This document shows positions 26,914-35,657 of a stretch of 64,000 bases of DNA, piece by piece (the first letter of the stretch is position 1; each line of letters opens with the position of its first letter). Below the pieces are notes generated by a model, which was not told the DNA's origin, did no database searches, and was given only the letters and a program-made list of their open reading frames with translations. Position numbers and translations under genes: made by a program. Source of the stretch: Bacteroidaceae bacterium. Lineage in GTDB: Bacteria > Bacteroidota > Bacteroidia > Bacteroidales > Bacteroidaceae. The DNA lies in NCBI GenBank assembly GCA_017524545.1, contig JAFXVN010000044.1, positions 42,557-106,556 of the forward strand, written 5' to 3'.

Positions 26914-27807
26914 TCAGCGTTCGCAAAGATGATATTGTACAATGCTTTCAATGGGGCGGCGCAGGATTCGGCCTATTTGCATGTCTTCTGCGGCGGCTGC
27001 CTCACGAATCTCTTCGGTGAACTGTTGCGCGATGCCTCCCACGCAGTTTACAGGCATTTCCCGGTGCTGATAAACGGTGATGTTACGCTCGAAGAACAGG
27101 CGAAAAGCACTGATCAGCATGTCATGGATGGCAGGATGTGCGCGATGCTCAACAATGAATGGCACAAGCGAAGCTAGGAACGTGTTGGCGGCAGGCTGGC
27201 GATAGACATGCTGGATGATGTCGGGCAGCGTCATGTCGTATTTGTCGCAGAACGCCTGTTTAAGCTCTTGGGGCAGCAATCCCTTGAAGAGTCCGTTCAG
27301 CAGTGTCTTGCCCAGCATGGAGCCGCTGCCTTCGTCGCCCAGAATGTAGCCTAATGGCGGCGTGTGCATCACGATGTCCTTGCCATCGTAGAGGCAGCTG
27401 TTGGAGCCTGTGCCAAGGATGCAGGCAATGCCGGGGTCATGTCCGCAAAGGGCGCGGGCTGCTCCCAGCAGGTCGCTCTCCACCTGGACCGAGCATCCTG
27501 GCAGCAGTTCACTGATGACGCTCTGCACCGTCTGGCTGAAGGGTGCGATGCATCCTGCACCGTAGAAGAAAATGGACCCACCCCAGCCCTCCCTTAAAGG
27601 GAGGGAGTCATTGTTCTCTCCCTTTAAGGGAGAGTTAGAGAGGGTCTCTGTCAGCAGTTGGCGGACTACATTATATATATATACGCGCGTGTCGCGCGCG
27701 GGATTGATGCCGTCGGTGTGCAGTTCGGTCTCTGTCCCGTCGGGGGCGACGTATATCCAGTCCGTCTTTGTCGAACCACTGTCAGCTATGAGAAGTGCGT
27801 TGTTCAT
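26914..27807 (-). CDS. BadF/BadG-type ATPase, probable N-acetylglucosamine kinase
   Basis: 297 residues from the ATG at 27807 (MNNALLIADSGSTKTDW). DSGSTKTDW is the phosphate-1 loop of the ASKHA fold, GTGSNSCLYDG and GDEGSGSMLG are further nucleotide and sugar motifs typical of the N-acetylglucosamine kinase-like branch. It probably phosphorylates an amino sugar; the substrate is inferred. Residues SNSPLKGENNDSLPLREGWG (about 50-69) come from a double palindromic element inserted in frame. The longer frame to 27927 includes the secG terminator and is rejected. Confidence 0.83.
   Translation of the reverse strand: MNNALLIADSGSTKTDWIYVAPDGTETELHTDGINPARDTRVYIYNVVRQLLTETLSNSPLKGENNDSLPLREGWGGSIFFYGAGCIAPFSQTVQSVISELLPGCSVQVESDLLGAARALCGHDPGIACILGTGSNSCLYDGKDIVMHTPPLGYILGDEGSGSMLGKTLLNGLFKGLLPQELKQAFCDKYDMTLPDIIQHVYRQPAANTFLASLVPFIVEHRAHPAIHDMLISAFRLFFERNITVYQHREMPVNCVGGIAQQFTEEIREAAAAEDMQIGRILRRPIESIVQYHLCER
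27570..27650. repeat. double palindromic element in frame in the BadF-type kinase gene
   Basis: Cores CCCTTAAAGGGAGGG (about 27591-27605) and CTCTCCCTTTAAGGGAGAG (27616-27634), with an outer GAGAGGGTCTC. TTTAAA-core subfamily, shared with mutY. Confidence 0.85.
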
Positions 27808-27814
27808 AAACAAA

Positions 27815-27850
27815 AAAGCCTCCCCTCTTTGGGACAGGGGAGGTTTGAAT
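27815..27850 (-). terminator. secG terminator
   Basis: On the minus strand CCTCCCCTGT-CCCAAAGAGGGGAGG then TTTTTTGTTT: stem, loop and T run just after the secG stop. It resembles the palindromic element family in sequence, but the T run supports a terminator. Confidence 0.7.
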
Positions 27851-27865
27851 GTGTTTTTTGCAAGA

Positions 27866-28213
27866 TTACTCTGCTGGTGCTTCTGCGGGAGCTTCAGTAG
27901 CTGCGGGCTGTTCCATAGCGGGCACATTGCCGGGATTGGTGGCTGCCTGCTCTATGGCCTGCTGCATGATGACAGAGTCGTTGTGGTTTGCACCGGGCAG
28001 ACATGCTACGCTGATGACGCTGAGGAAAATCATTGTGCCGGCGAGGAACCATGTTGCCTTTTCGATGAAGTTGGTTGTCTTGGGTGCACCCAGAATCTGG
28101 TTGTTGTTGGAGTAGTCGGCAGCCAGACCGCCGCCTTTGGATTCCTGAATCAGTACGATGAGGCACATGAGGATGGAGGCCAGTACAATCAGGATAACGA
28201 TAGATGTGTACAT
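27866..28213 (-). CDS. secG: preprotein translocase subunit SecG
   Basis: 115 residues, two membrane helices (3-22 and 56-72) separated by the conserved IQESKGGGLAADYSNNN loop, then an Ala/Pro/Glu-rich tail of about 35 residues. SecG assists SecYE during protein export. It follows the TPR gene by three bases and closes a five-gene minus-strand block beginning with the PdxA-like gene. Confidence 0.92.
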   Translation of the reverse strand: MYTSIVILIVLASILMCLIVLIQESKGGGLAADYSNNNQILGAPKTTNFIEKATWFLAGTMIFLSVISVACLPGANHNDSVIMQQAIEQAATNPGNVPAMEQPAATEAPAEAPAE

Positions 28214-28216
28214 GTG

Positions 28217-28954
28217 TTATTTGTGTTTATTATTTATTATTAGTTTCTCTAAGAAGCGAATTTGGTCTGCAAAGTAACGATTTTTTTTTGGATATTTCAA
28301 GGAAAGTTGCCGGATAATTTTCACTGCGTTCTCATATTTGCCTTGTTTGATGTAAATTCCGGCCATTATTTCAGTCAGAATTTCGTTATTATTGTCGTTT
28401 TGCGGCTTTTTGCTCTCGTTTGCCTGAGGCTCTTCGGGGGCGTTTTCTGTGCTGTCGTCGAGAACGATTCTCCCAGGCTCTTGCTCCAGAAAGTCCTCGA
28501 CGATGCCGCCGCCGTTGAGGGGAAGCGACTCCTGCCTCTTCTGCCCCTGTTGGCTTTCGCGTTGCAGCAGATAGCCGATGTAGTCCTGCGCGGCATCGAT
28601 GGGATGGCTGACGGGTGTGGCAGGTGTCTGTGTCTCGAGGAAGTTGTTGATGAGGTTCACGGTGCGCGACCCGTCGGCATCGTCGGCATCGTCGTAGCGT
28701 TTGCGCTCCTCGGCGTGTGTGTAGTGGGGCTCTTCGGTGAGGCGGAAGAGCGCCTCCCTGTTTGGCACGAGGATGGCGGTGTGGCGCAGCGTCTCGTCGT
28801 AGCTCGGTGCATGCATCTTGTAGAGTGCCTGCAAGAGCAGTATGCGGGCCACATGGAAGTAGGGATGTTCCTGCGTGACGGCCTGCAGCTGGGCGATGGC
28901 ATCGTTGTCGATGACGTCGGGGCGTCGGATGTAGTCTATGAGAGGCCTATTCAT
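28217..28954 (-). CDS. TPR-like protein of the lptE-secG locus
   Basis: 245 residues. N-terminal helices (IAQLQAVTQEHPYFHVARIL, 19-38), a low-complexity acidic middle (about 90-200), and a C-terminal single TPR-like unit (LTEIMAGIYIKQGKYENAVK). No signal peptide. Position between lptE and secG is conserved in Bacteroidales. Function unknown; a protein-interaction role in envelope biogenesis is plausible. Confidence 0.72.
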   Translation of the reverse strand: MNRPLIDYIRRPDVIDNDAIAQLQAVTQEHPYFHVARILLLQALYKMHAPSYDETLRHTAILVPNREALFRLTEEPHYTHAEERKRYDDADDADGSRTVNLINNFLETQTPATPVSHPIDAAQDYIGYLLQRESQQGQKRQESLPLNGGGIVEDFLEQEPGRIVLDDSTENAPEEPQANESKKPQNDNNNEILTEIMAGIYIKQGKYENAVKIIRQLSLKYPKKNRYFADQIRFLEKLIINNKHK

Positions 28955-28986
28955 TTACCATTTACTATTTACCATTTACCATTTAT

Positions 28987-29496
28987 TTACCAGTTCGCCA
29001 CTGTCGCGTTGAAGATTTGGTCGGCAATGTCCTTTACCATCTGTGTGACGAGTTCCTCCTGTACGGCATTGAGCGGTTGCGAAGCCTCGTATTCGGAGGT
29101 GGCGGTGAACTGTCGTTCGAAGTCGTCGGTGTGCTTCTTGTTGTTGACGAAGCGGACGTTGACTGTCATCTTGAGCTGCACCTGATTGCTGTAGCCGTCG
29201 CTAGATATGCCTTTGTTGAACTGGTCGAAGGCGACAATCTCGCCTGCGAGCTGCAGGTCGCCGTTCTTTTTGACCTGCCGCAGCTTTGTCTGGTTGGTGT
29301 AGATTTCCGTAATCCTGTTCTGGAAGATGCTCTGCATCGGTGCCCAGACGTATGCGCTTCGGATTGGGAAGTTGTCTATCTGTATCGTCTTCGTTGTCGT
29401 GTAGTCGATGCTGGCGCCATTGAAGCTGTAGCTGACGGTACATGCCGAAACAAGGAGGGCGAGCAGGGGCAATATGGTGAGGTGTATTCTATTCAT
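28987..29496 (-). CDS. lptE: LPS-assembly lipoprotein LptE-like
   Basis: 169 residues with a lipoprotein signal ending LLALLVSAC and a mature part beginning TVSYSFNGASIDYTTTKTIQ, as in Bacteroidota LptE. LptE plugs LptD in the outer membrane during LPS insertion. It overlaps the sigma-54 activator gene by 8 bp and precedes the TPR gene. The match to E. coli LptE is weak, so the name rests on the Bacteroidota family. Confidence 0.8.
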   Translation of the reverse strand: MNRIHLTILPLLALLVSACTVSYSFNGASIDYTTTKTIQIDNFPIRSAYVWAPMQSIFQNRITEIYTNQTKLRQVKKNGDLQLAGEIVAFDQFNKGISSDGYSNQVQLKMTVNVRFVNNKKHTDDFERQFTATSEYEASQPLNAVQEELVTQMVKDIADQIFNATVANW

Positions 29497-30715
29497 CTAT
29501 TCCGTAGGCTTTTATCTTGCGGTAGAGCGTGCGTTCGCTGATGCCGAGTTCGTCGGCGGCGAGCTTGCGTTTGTAGTGGTTGCGCTGGAGGGCAAGCAGG
29601 ATGTTGCGTTTCTCCATGTCGCCGATGTTGAGCGTGTCGTCATCGACAATCTCTTCGGCAGTGGGGATGTCCAGTTCCATCGGTTGGGAGTGCTGGGTCC
29701 TCTTTTGTGCTGAGATGGGAACGGGCATTGTCGTGTTAGCCGGAGTCTCATGCCAGGTGTTTTGGCCTTGCAGCTTCTCTTTGATTTTCTGTACCTCCGA
29801 GCGCAGCTCAAAGACGGCATGGGCCAGTATCTTGATTTCCTGCTCGTAGTCGTGCTGTGTGCTGGAACTGCCTTTGCTTCCGATGGTGGCAATGCCTGTG
29901 TCTGTCTCCGAGTTTGGCGTGATGCCGTGCTTGGCAAGCACTTCCGGCGTGATGTTCCGGCTCTCGGATAGGATGCTGAGTTGCTCTGTGATGTTGCGCA
30001 GCTGGCGGATGTTGCCAGGCCATTTGTAGGAATTGACCACTGCCTCTGCCTCCGGCGTGAGTCGGATGGGTTCGGGGATGTTGTAGCGTTCGGCCGTGTC
30101 CATCGCGAACTTCTTGAAGAGCAGCACGGCATCGCCCTGGCGTTTGCGCAGAGGCGGTATCTTGATGTTGATGGTGCAGAGGCGGTAGTAGAGGTCTTCG
30201 CGGAAGCGTCCCTGCTTGATGGCGTTGGGGATATCGACGTTGGTGGCAGCCACGATGCGGACATTTGTCTTGCGCGGCGTACTGCTGCCCACTCGCATGT
30301 ACTCGCCAGTCTCCAGAACGCGCAGCAGCCTTGCCTGTGTGCTCATGGGCAGCTCGCCCACCTCGTCGAGGAAGAGCGTGCCGCCGTCGGCAGCACCGAA
30401 GTAGCCCTCGTGCTCGCCGATGGCGCTGGTGAAGGCACCCTTCTCGTGTCCGAAGAGTTCGCTGTCGATGGTGCCCTCGGGGATGGAGCCGCAGTTGATG
30501 GCGATGTATGTCTTGCCACGGCGTTTGCTGTGGTCGTGTATGATGCGCGGTATGACTTCCTTGCCCACACCGCTTTCGCCCTGAATGAGCACAGAGAGGT
30601 CGGTCGGAGCCACCAGAACGGCAGTGGCGAGTGCTTCGCGCAAAGCTTCGTCGCGCCCCACTATGCCATAGCGGTTCATCAGCGTCTGCATATCACGGTT
30701 CATTTCAGACTTCAT
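29489..30715 (-). CDS. sigma-54-dependent transcriptional activator without receiver domain
   Basis: 408 residues: AAA+ domain (about 15-250) with Walker A GESGVGKE, Walker B GGTLFLDEVGEL, and ELFGHEKGAFTSA where GAFTSA replaces the canonical GAFTGA; a C-terminal Fis-type HTH (LAADELGISERTLYRKIKAY, 385-404). No receiver or sensory domain, so control may come through expression or protein partners. It activates sigma-54 promoters; the targets are unknown. It overlaps lptE by 8 bp. Confidence 0.9.
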   Translation of the reverse strand: MKSEMNRDMQTLMNRYGIVGRDEALREALATAVLVAPTDLSVLIQGESGVGKEVIPRIIHDHSKRRGKTYIAINCGSIPEGTIDSELFGHEKGAFTSAIGEHEGYFGAADGGTLFLDEVGELPMSTQARLLRVLETGEYMRVGSSTPRKTNVRIVAATNVDIPNAIKQGRFREDLYYRLCTINIKIPPLRKRQGDAVLLFKKFAMDTAERYNIPEPIRLTPEAEAVVNSYKWPGNIRQLRNITEQLSILSESRNITPEVLAKHGITPNSETDTGIATIGSKGSSSTQHDYEQEIKILAHAVFELRSEVQKIKEKLQGQNTWHETPANTTMPVPISAQKRTQHSQPMELDIPTAEEIVDDDTLNIGDMEKRNILLALQRNHYKRKLAADELGISERTLYRKIKAYGIDE

Positions 30716-30733
30716 GGTTAACTTTTGGTCGGA

Positions 30734-31582
30734 TTATTCAGACTGGTCGGACTGGTCGGACTTGTCGGACTTGTCGGACAGGTCAGACTTGTCTGATTTG
30801 TCAGACTTTTCAGACTTTTCAGACTTTTCTGCTTTGCGGTCTTCGCGCCTGTCGTGGAAGAGCTTGGGCAGCGGATTCTGCCGTGCCTCGTCGTAGAAGG
30901 CGCGGTTGCGGATGATGTCGATGGCTGCGTAGATGGGATGCGTCAGCTCGGCAACCTCTGCCAGCTCATTCTCTGCTGTGTCTATGCGAAGGGGGCTATA
31001 GACGGCTGTGACGACGGACTCCCTTCCTGCGAAGAAGCGGGCAGGGGCTTCCTGTGTAAGCTCTGCGACAATGCGCCGGGCCGCTTCCGTGCCGCCTGCG
31101 ACGATGATGCCGTCGAAGTGGCACGCAATGTCTTCTGCCAGAATCTGCTCTGCCGTGTAGGGGCCGTAGGTGTTGATGCCTTGCTCTGTCGTGGCTTGTG
31201 TCGCGAGGTCGGGGTTTTGCATACCGCTTTCCTGCACGATGGCAATGCGCGGGGAGCGGATGTCGAAGTCGCGTTCCAAAATGTCGCGAAGCTTTGTGAT
31301 GTCTTCGATAGTCGGCTCCTTTGTGAGCGGCATGAAGCTTGCCTTGTCTGTCACGATAACCTCGATGGCATCGGCCGGGCAGTGTATGGGTTGGCTTGCG
31401 CCGGGCGTTGCCCCTGCTGCGGGAACGAGAACCAGGGCATCTGCATCAGCTTCTGCTTCTGCCGTGTCCGAAAAGACGGGTGTGCAGAGTTCGAGCAGGG
31501 CTGTGTCTTCGCAGGCGCGGAGGATGAGTTCCTTGCTTGTGCTGTCCGTGCCGGTTAGGGTGATGGCTATCTTTAGTTTTTC
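30734..31582 (-). CDS. PdxA-derived probable pseudoenzyme
   Basis: About 282 residues from MEKLKIAITLTGTD (upstream ATGs at 31615 and 31597 come from linker repeats). The frame of Bacteroides PdxA is recognisable: LELCTPV, then DFDIRSPRIAIV, then GIIVAGGTEAARR and YAAIDIIRNRAFYDEARQNPL. However the segments carrying the metal-binding His residues of PdxA (HTGHTE, MYHDQG, SPAHGTA types) are missing or replaced, and the protein is about 80 residues short. It is probably not a 4-hydroxythreonine-4-phosphate dehydrogenase; the locus position is conserved. A tail of about 25 residues of SDKSD repeats is coded by a tandem repeat. Confidence 0.65.
   Translation of the reverse strand, partial: EKLKIAITLTGTDSTSKELILRACEDTALLELCTPVFSDTAEAEADADALVLVPAAGATPGASQPIHCPADAIEVIVTDKASFMPLTKEPTIEDITKLRDILERDFDIRSPRIAIVQESGMQNPDLATQATTEQGINTYGPYTAEQILAEDIACHFDGIIVAGGTEAARRIVAELTQEAPARFFAGRESVVTAVYSPLRIDTAENELAEVAELTHPIYAAIDIIRNRAFYDEARQNPLPKLFHDRREDRKAEKSEKSEKSDKSDKSDLSDKSDKSDQSDQSE
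30735..30835. repeat. GTCGGACTT tandem repeat coding the PdxA-like C-tail
   Basis: About ten units, mostly 9 bases, of GTCGGACTT/GTCAGACTT. Read as KSDKSDLSDKSD on the minus strand. The 9-base period keeps the frame. Confidence 0.85.
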
Positions 31583-31625
31583 CATTAAATCATTTTCCAT
31601 TAAATCATTTACCATTTACCATTTG

Positions 31626-32678
31626 TCAGTTCTTCCCTTGGGGTGATTTGGTGGGGGCTTCTGTCTTTTCTTCCTCCACTTCCGGGTCGATGAGGGAATA
31701 CTGCTCTTCGGGAAGCTGCAATGTGTAGAGCGAGCCTTCCAGTCGGCGGATGAGGCCGCGCTTCATCTTCTCCGGGGCATAGACAAAGCCTTCGGCCACG
31801 ACCACGCGGTTCGTCTCAGTATCTACGCGGGAGTGGCTGACGAAGGGGCCGCCCATGCAGTCGTGCTCCATGTACCAGAGGCCGCGAAGTTCCATGGCAT
31901 AGCGATTGTGCACCACGATGGGCTTAATCATCGTGCAGAGCGAGTCGGTCTTCATGTACATGCCGGGCTTCTCGCCGGGCAGGTTCGCTTTCATCACGGA
32001 GTCGCGCTTGGCCACCATGTATTCCAGATTGAACGTCTCGGGACCTTCGTAGGGGTAGCTGTATATGCAGATGTTCTCCAGACCGCTCGACGTGTTGTTG
32101 CTCGTCCAGAGGAAGTGGTCGCCTTTCTTGAAGGATGTCAGCTCCTTGGGGGCGTAGAAGCGGCAGGCAAAGATTTGCCATGCGAAGTCGTAGGTTACTT
32201 TCGAGTACTTTTTCTCCAGTTCCTTGATGAGGCGGTTCATCTCGGTGCGCGTCAGGAAGTCAATCACATCCTGCTTGTGGTCGATGCAGAACTGGCGGAA
32301 GTCCTCCAGACTGGGACTGTTGATGGTGAGCACAATCTGGTCCATCGCGAATTTGTTGCGCATGAAGCGCATTCCGGTGCGCGAAAACTTCGTCTTGTCG
32401 ATGTTGACCTGGATGATGTTACGGAAGATGCTGAATGTCTGGTCGAAGTCCTTCGGCTCAATCTGCATCATGCGGAACGAGCGTTCGCTTTGTGGCAGAC
32501 AGGGTACGTCGGTGTCGAGGATGTCGAACAGGGCACGTCCGGCAGGCGCGTTCCAAGTATTGTTGTCGAGGACGACAAGCACTTCGTAAGGTCGTCCGCT
32601 GGCCTGCGGGAAGAGGTGTTCCTTCGTACAACTGGTCATGAGTAGCAGGCTTACTAACAAAAATAATAAGTTTTTCAT
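31626..32678 (-). CDS. DUF4837-family lipoprotein
   Basis: 350 residues with lipoprotein signal MKNLLFLLVSLLLMTSC. The mature part begins TKEHLFPQASGRPYEVLVVLD and contains FRNIIQVNID and WYMEHDCMGGPF, typical of DUF4837. Function unknown in the literature I recall. It lies between rlmN and the PdxA-like gene, as in other Bacteroidales. The C-terminus (about 325-350) is a charged low-complexity tail. Confidence 0.82.
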   Translation of the reverse strand: MKNLLFLLVSLLLMTSCTKEHLFPQASGRPYEVLVVLDNNTWNAPAGRALFDILDTDVPCLPQSERSFRMMQIEPKDFDQTFSIFRNIIQVNIDKTKFSRTGMRFMRNKFAMDQIVLTINSPSLEDFRQFCIDHKQDVIDFLTRTEMNRLIKELEKKYSKVTYDFAWQIFACRFYAPKELTSFKKGDHFLWTSNNTSSGLENICIYSYPYEGPETFNLEYMVAKRDSVMKANLPGEKPGMYMKTDSLCTMIKPIVVHNRYAMELRGLWYMEHDCMGGPFVSHSRVDTETNRVVVAEGFVYAPEKMKRGLIRRLEGSLYTLQLPEEQYSLIDPEVEEEKTEAPTKSPQGKN

Positions 32679-32772
32679 AAGTCGTTTCCCTTTCTGTTTT
32701 ATAAGTGTTTGACATCGAAAGACACGAAAAGCACTGATGTTCTTCTGGTGTCTGTTATCTCCTCTCGTGTTT

Positions 32773-33795
32773 TTAGCTGTTCAATGTTTTGCTGTGCAGC
32801 AGTCCGCAGGCGGCGAAGATGTCCTGCCCTCGGCTGGCGCGTATGGTGGTTGTCACGCCGTGGCGTGTCAGGTAGTCGCGCAGCCAGACCATCCGTTCCT
32901 CCGAAGCTCCCTTGTAGGGGCTATCGGGTATTTGGTGGAAGCGAATCAGGTTGACGCGGCATTCTATGGGCGAGAGCAGGCGCACCAGTTCCCGAGCGTG
33001 TCGCTCCGTGTCATTGAGGCAACCGAAGACGATGTACTCGAAGCTGAGTCTGCGCTGGTGGCTCCAGTCCTGCTTCTTGAGCAATGCCATCAGCTCCTCT
33101 ATGCCGTATGCCTTCTCTGCGGGCATCATTTGGAGGCGTTCCTCGTGGAATGGGTTGTGCAGGCTGATGGCGAGGTGGCAGTCGCTCTCTCTGAGGAAGC
33201 GTTCCACACCCTTCCGCACGCCGACCGTCGAGACGGTGATGCGCTTGGGGCTCCATGCCCAGCCGTTAGCATCTGTAAGCAGTTCGGTGGCCCGCAGCAC
33301 AGCATCGAGGTTGTCCATTGGCTCGCCTTGCCCCATGAAGACAATGTTCGTGAGCCGTTCGCTCCCTGGCACCGAATAGACCTGGTTCAGGATGTCGGTT
33401 ACAGAGAGATTGCCCCCGAAGCCCTGCCTGCCTGTCATGCAGAAGCGGCATCCCATGCGGCACCCCACTTGGCTACTCACGCAAAGCGTCGCTCTGTCCT
33501 CGTCGGGGATGAAGACGCACTCCACCTTCTGTCCACTCTCTGTCGAGAAGAGATATTTGGCCGTGCCGTCCACGCTCTGCTGCACATCGCAAGGCTCTTT
33601 GCAGCCTATCTCGTACTGTTCCGCGAGCGCAGCTCTTCCTTTGAGCGAGAGGTTGGTCATTTCATCGATGCTCCCAACGTGCTTGCCGTAAATCCACTCG
33701 GCCATCTGCTTTGCAGCAAATGCAGGCAGCCCCACCTCCGTGGCGACAGCCTTCAGCTCATCGAGCGTCATGCCAAGCAGTTTCTTCCTCTCCAT
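32773..33795 (-). CDS. rlmN: 23S rRNA (adenine2503-C2)/tRNA methyltransferase RlmN
   Basis: 340 residues from ATG 33795. Radical SAM cysteines C-RMG-C-RF-C in SSQVGCRMGCRFCMTG, SAM-binding GEPMDN, and the C-terminal methyl-carrying cysteine in DIFAACGLL. It methylates A2503 of 23S rRNA and A37 of some tRNAs. A frame from 33816 would start with TTG inside the -7 box, so it was not used. The promoter TACCTTTG lies at about 33814-33821 on the minus strand. Confidence 0.94.
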   Translation of the reverse strand: MERKKLLGMTLDELKAVATEVGLPAFAAKQMAEWIYGKHVGSIDEMTNLSLKGRAALAEQYEIGCKEPCDVQQSVDGTAKYLFSTESGQKVECVFIPDEDRATLCVSSQVGCRMGCRFCMTGRQGFGGNLSVTDILNQVYSVPGSERLTNIVFMGQGEPMDNLDAVLRATELLTDANGWAWSPKRITVSTVGVRKGVERFLRESDCHLAISLHNPFHEERLQMMPAEKAYGIEELMALLKKQDWSHQRRLSFEYIVFGCLNDTERHARELVRLLSPIECRVNLIRFHQIPDSPYKGASEERMVWLRDYLTRHGVTTTIRASRGQDIFAACGLLHSKTLNS

Positions 33796-33916
33796 ATCGT
33801 GCCTTTTACCTTGCAAAGGTACATTATATTATATTAAAAGCAGGTATGAAAAGGGAAAAAGTTGTCTTTTTTCACTTCTTTTTCATGAAAAGCACACAAC
33901 TTTAGGAAACTTTTAC

Positions 33917-33924
33917 TATCTTTG
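33917..33924 (+). promoter_or_regulatory. promoter -7 box before the GH109-type gene
   Basis: TATCTTTG, 31 bases before the ATG at 33955. Confidence 0.6.
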
Positions 33925-33954
33925 TGCCGCAAATACACCAAAACTAATAAAACT

Positions 33955-35535
33955 ATGAACATCAAACATCTTTCGCTTGCCCTTCTTTCGGCAGTATTCC
34001 TCAGTGTCACCTCTATGGCACAAAGCCTCAGTCCCAGCACCAAGACGCATTGGGACAAGGGGACCCTCGTCGTTGAAACTCCTGCACGTCCATTCGGACA
34101 GCAGCACGTTCTGGGACTGACAGCTCCCAAGCTGGAAACCGTGCGCGTGGCCTTCGTGGGTCTTGGTATGCGCGGCCCCGGTGCTGTGGCACGTTTCACC
34201 TACATCCCTGGCGTGCAGATTGTTGCGCTTTGCGACTATGAAGAGGCTCGTGCCGAAAAGTGCCAAAAGTACCTGCGCGATGCTGGCCTGCCCCCTGCTG
34301 ATATCTATAGCGGCGAGAAAGGCTACGAGGAAATCTGCAAGCGTCCCGACGTTGACCTCGTCTATGTGGCTACCGACTGGGACCACCATTTCCCTGTTGC
34401 CAAGTGCGCTCTGGAGAATGGCAAGCACACAGCTATCGAGGTGCCCAGCGCCATGAACTTGGAACAGTGCTGGGAGCTCATCGAACTCTCCGAGAAGACA
34501 CGCCTCCACTGCATGATTCTGGAGAACTGCTGCTACGACTGGTACGAGCTCAATACACTCAACATGGCACAGAACGGTGTCTTCGGCGAGGTACTGCGCG
34601 GCGAGGGTGCCTACATCCACAACCTCGACGATTTCTGGACTTACTACTGGAAGAACCCCGAGGGCGGCGACATCCAGAACCTGCATTGGCGACTGAAATA
34701 TAACAAGGAAAACCGTGGTGATGTCTATGCCACCCACGGACTTGGCCCCGTTGCCCTTGCTATGGATATCCATCGCGGCGACCGCTTCACGACATTGGTT
34801 GCTATGGACACCAAGAGCGCTCACGGAAAGGCGTTGGTGGAGAAGGCAACAGGCCGTCCCTGCACCGAGTTCCGCAACGGCGACCAGACCACGACATTGA
34901 TGCGTACGAACAACGGAAAGGTCGTGGAGATTCAGCACAACGTGATGAACCCGCAGCCCTACAACCGCCTGTACAAGCTGACCGGCACCAAAGGCTATGC
35001 CACCAAGTACCCCGAGCAGCACTATGCACTCGACAAGAGCCAGCTTGCTGCCAGCGGTGTCGCTCCGAAGGTGGACGACCTCAGCAGTCACGGCTTCCTG
35101 CCCCAGGCAGAGCAAGACGCCCTTGTAGCCAAGTACCAGCACCCCATCATCAAGAAGTATGGCGAAATGGCTAAGAAGGTGGGCGGTCACGGCGGCATGG
35201 ACTTCTTCATGGACGCACGTCTCGTCTATTGCCTCCAGAACGGTCTGCCTCTCGACATGGATGTCTATGACTTGGCCGAATGGTGCTGCCTGGCCGAGCT
35301 TGGCACGCTCTCGATGGACAACAACTGCTGCGCTGTAGCCTTCCCCGACTTCACCCGTGGCTATTGGGACGTGGTGCCTGGCTTCCAGTTCGCATGGGCA
35401 AGCCCTGAGGATGAGGCTGCTGCCGAAGCCGCTGCAAAGGCCAGCACCGACGCTCAGAAGGAACGCTGCGCCAAGGAGAAGCTGTGGGAGAAGTACGACG
35501 CGGCTAAGGAAAAGCCTGCAAAGAAAAAGAAATGA
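33955..35535 (+). CDS. Gfo/Idh/MocA-type glycoside hydrolase, GH109-like
   Basis: 526 residues from the signal-peptide ATG at 33955 (MNIKHLSLALLSAVFLSVTSMAQS). The Rossmann motif is VAFVGLGMRGPGAVARF, followed by VDLVYVATDWDHHFPVA, AIEVPSAMNLEQCW and ILENCCYDWYELNTLNMAQ, which closely match NAD-dependent GH109 alpha-N-acetylgalactosaminidases of Bacteroides. It probably removes terminal GalNAc or a related sugar from host glycans in the periplasm; specificity is inferred. The C-terminus is Ala/Lys-rich low complexity. The leader is a Sec-type signal. Confidence 0.85.
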   Translation: MNIKHLSLALLSAVFLSVTSMAQSLSPSTKTHWDKGTLVVETPARPFGQQHVLGLTAPKLETVRVAFVGLGMRGPGAVARFTYIPGVQIVALCDYEEARAEKCQKYLRDAGLPPADIYSGEKGYEEICKRPDVDLVYVATDWDHHFPVAKCALENGKHTAIEVPSAMNLEQCWELIELSEKTRLHCMILENCCYDWYELNTLNMAQNGVFGEVLRGEGAYIHNLDDFWTYYWKNPEGGDIQNLHWRLKYNKENRGDVYATHGLGPVALAMDIHRGDRFTTLVAMDTKSAHGKALVEKATGRPCTEFRNGDQTTTLMRTNNGKVVEIQHNVMNPQPYNRLYKLTGTKGYATKYPEQHYALDKSQLAASGVAPKVDDLSSHGFLPQAEQDALVAKYQHPIIKKYGEMAKKVGGHGGMDFFMDARLVYCLQNGLPLDMDVYDLAEWCCLAELGTLSMDNNCCAVAFPDFTRGYWDVVPGFQFAWASPEDEAAAEAAAKASTDAQKERCAKEKLWEKYDAAKEKPAKKKK

Positions 35536-35561
35536 AGACGAGGAAATGAGGAGAAGTTAAA

Positions 35562-35652
35562 TCGGGAGTTATAATTGGGAGTTATGATGAGGAGTTGGCT
35601 CTTTATAACTCCCCATCATAACTTCTATTTATAACTCCTCTTTATAACTCCC
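35562..35652. repeat. inverted linker repeats before fthC
   Basis: GGGAGTTATAATTGGGAGTT on the left faces CTTTATAACTCC units on the right; the whole could fold into a long hairpin. Confidence 0.65.
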
Positions 35653-35657
35653 CCAAA

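Noticed and set aside
27808-27927. N-terminal extension of the BadF-type kinase
   Set aside because: It would translate the secG terminator hairpin; the ATG at 27807 begins directly at the conserved DSGSTKT motif.
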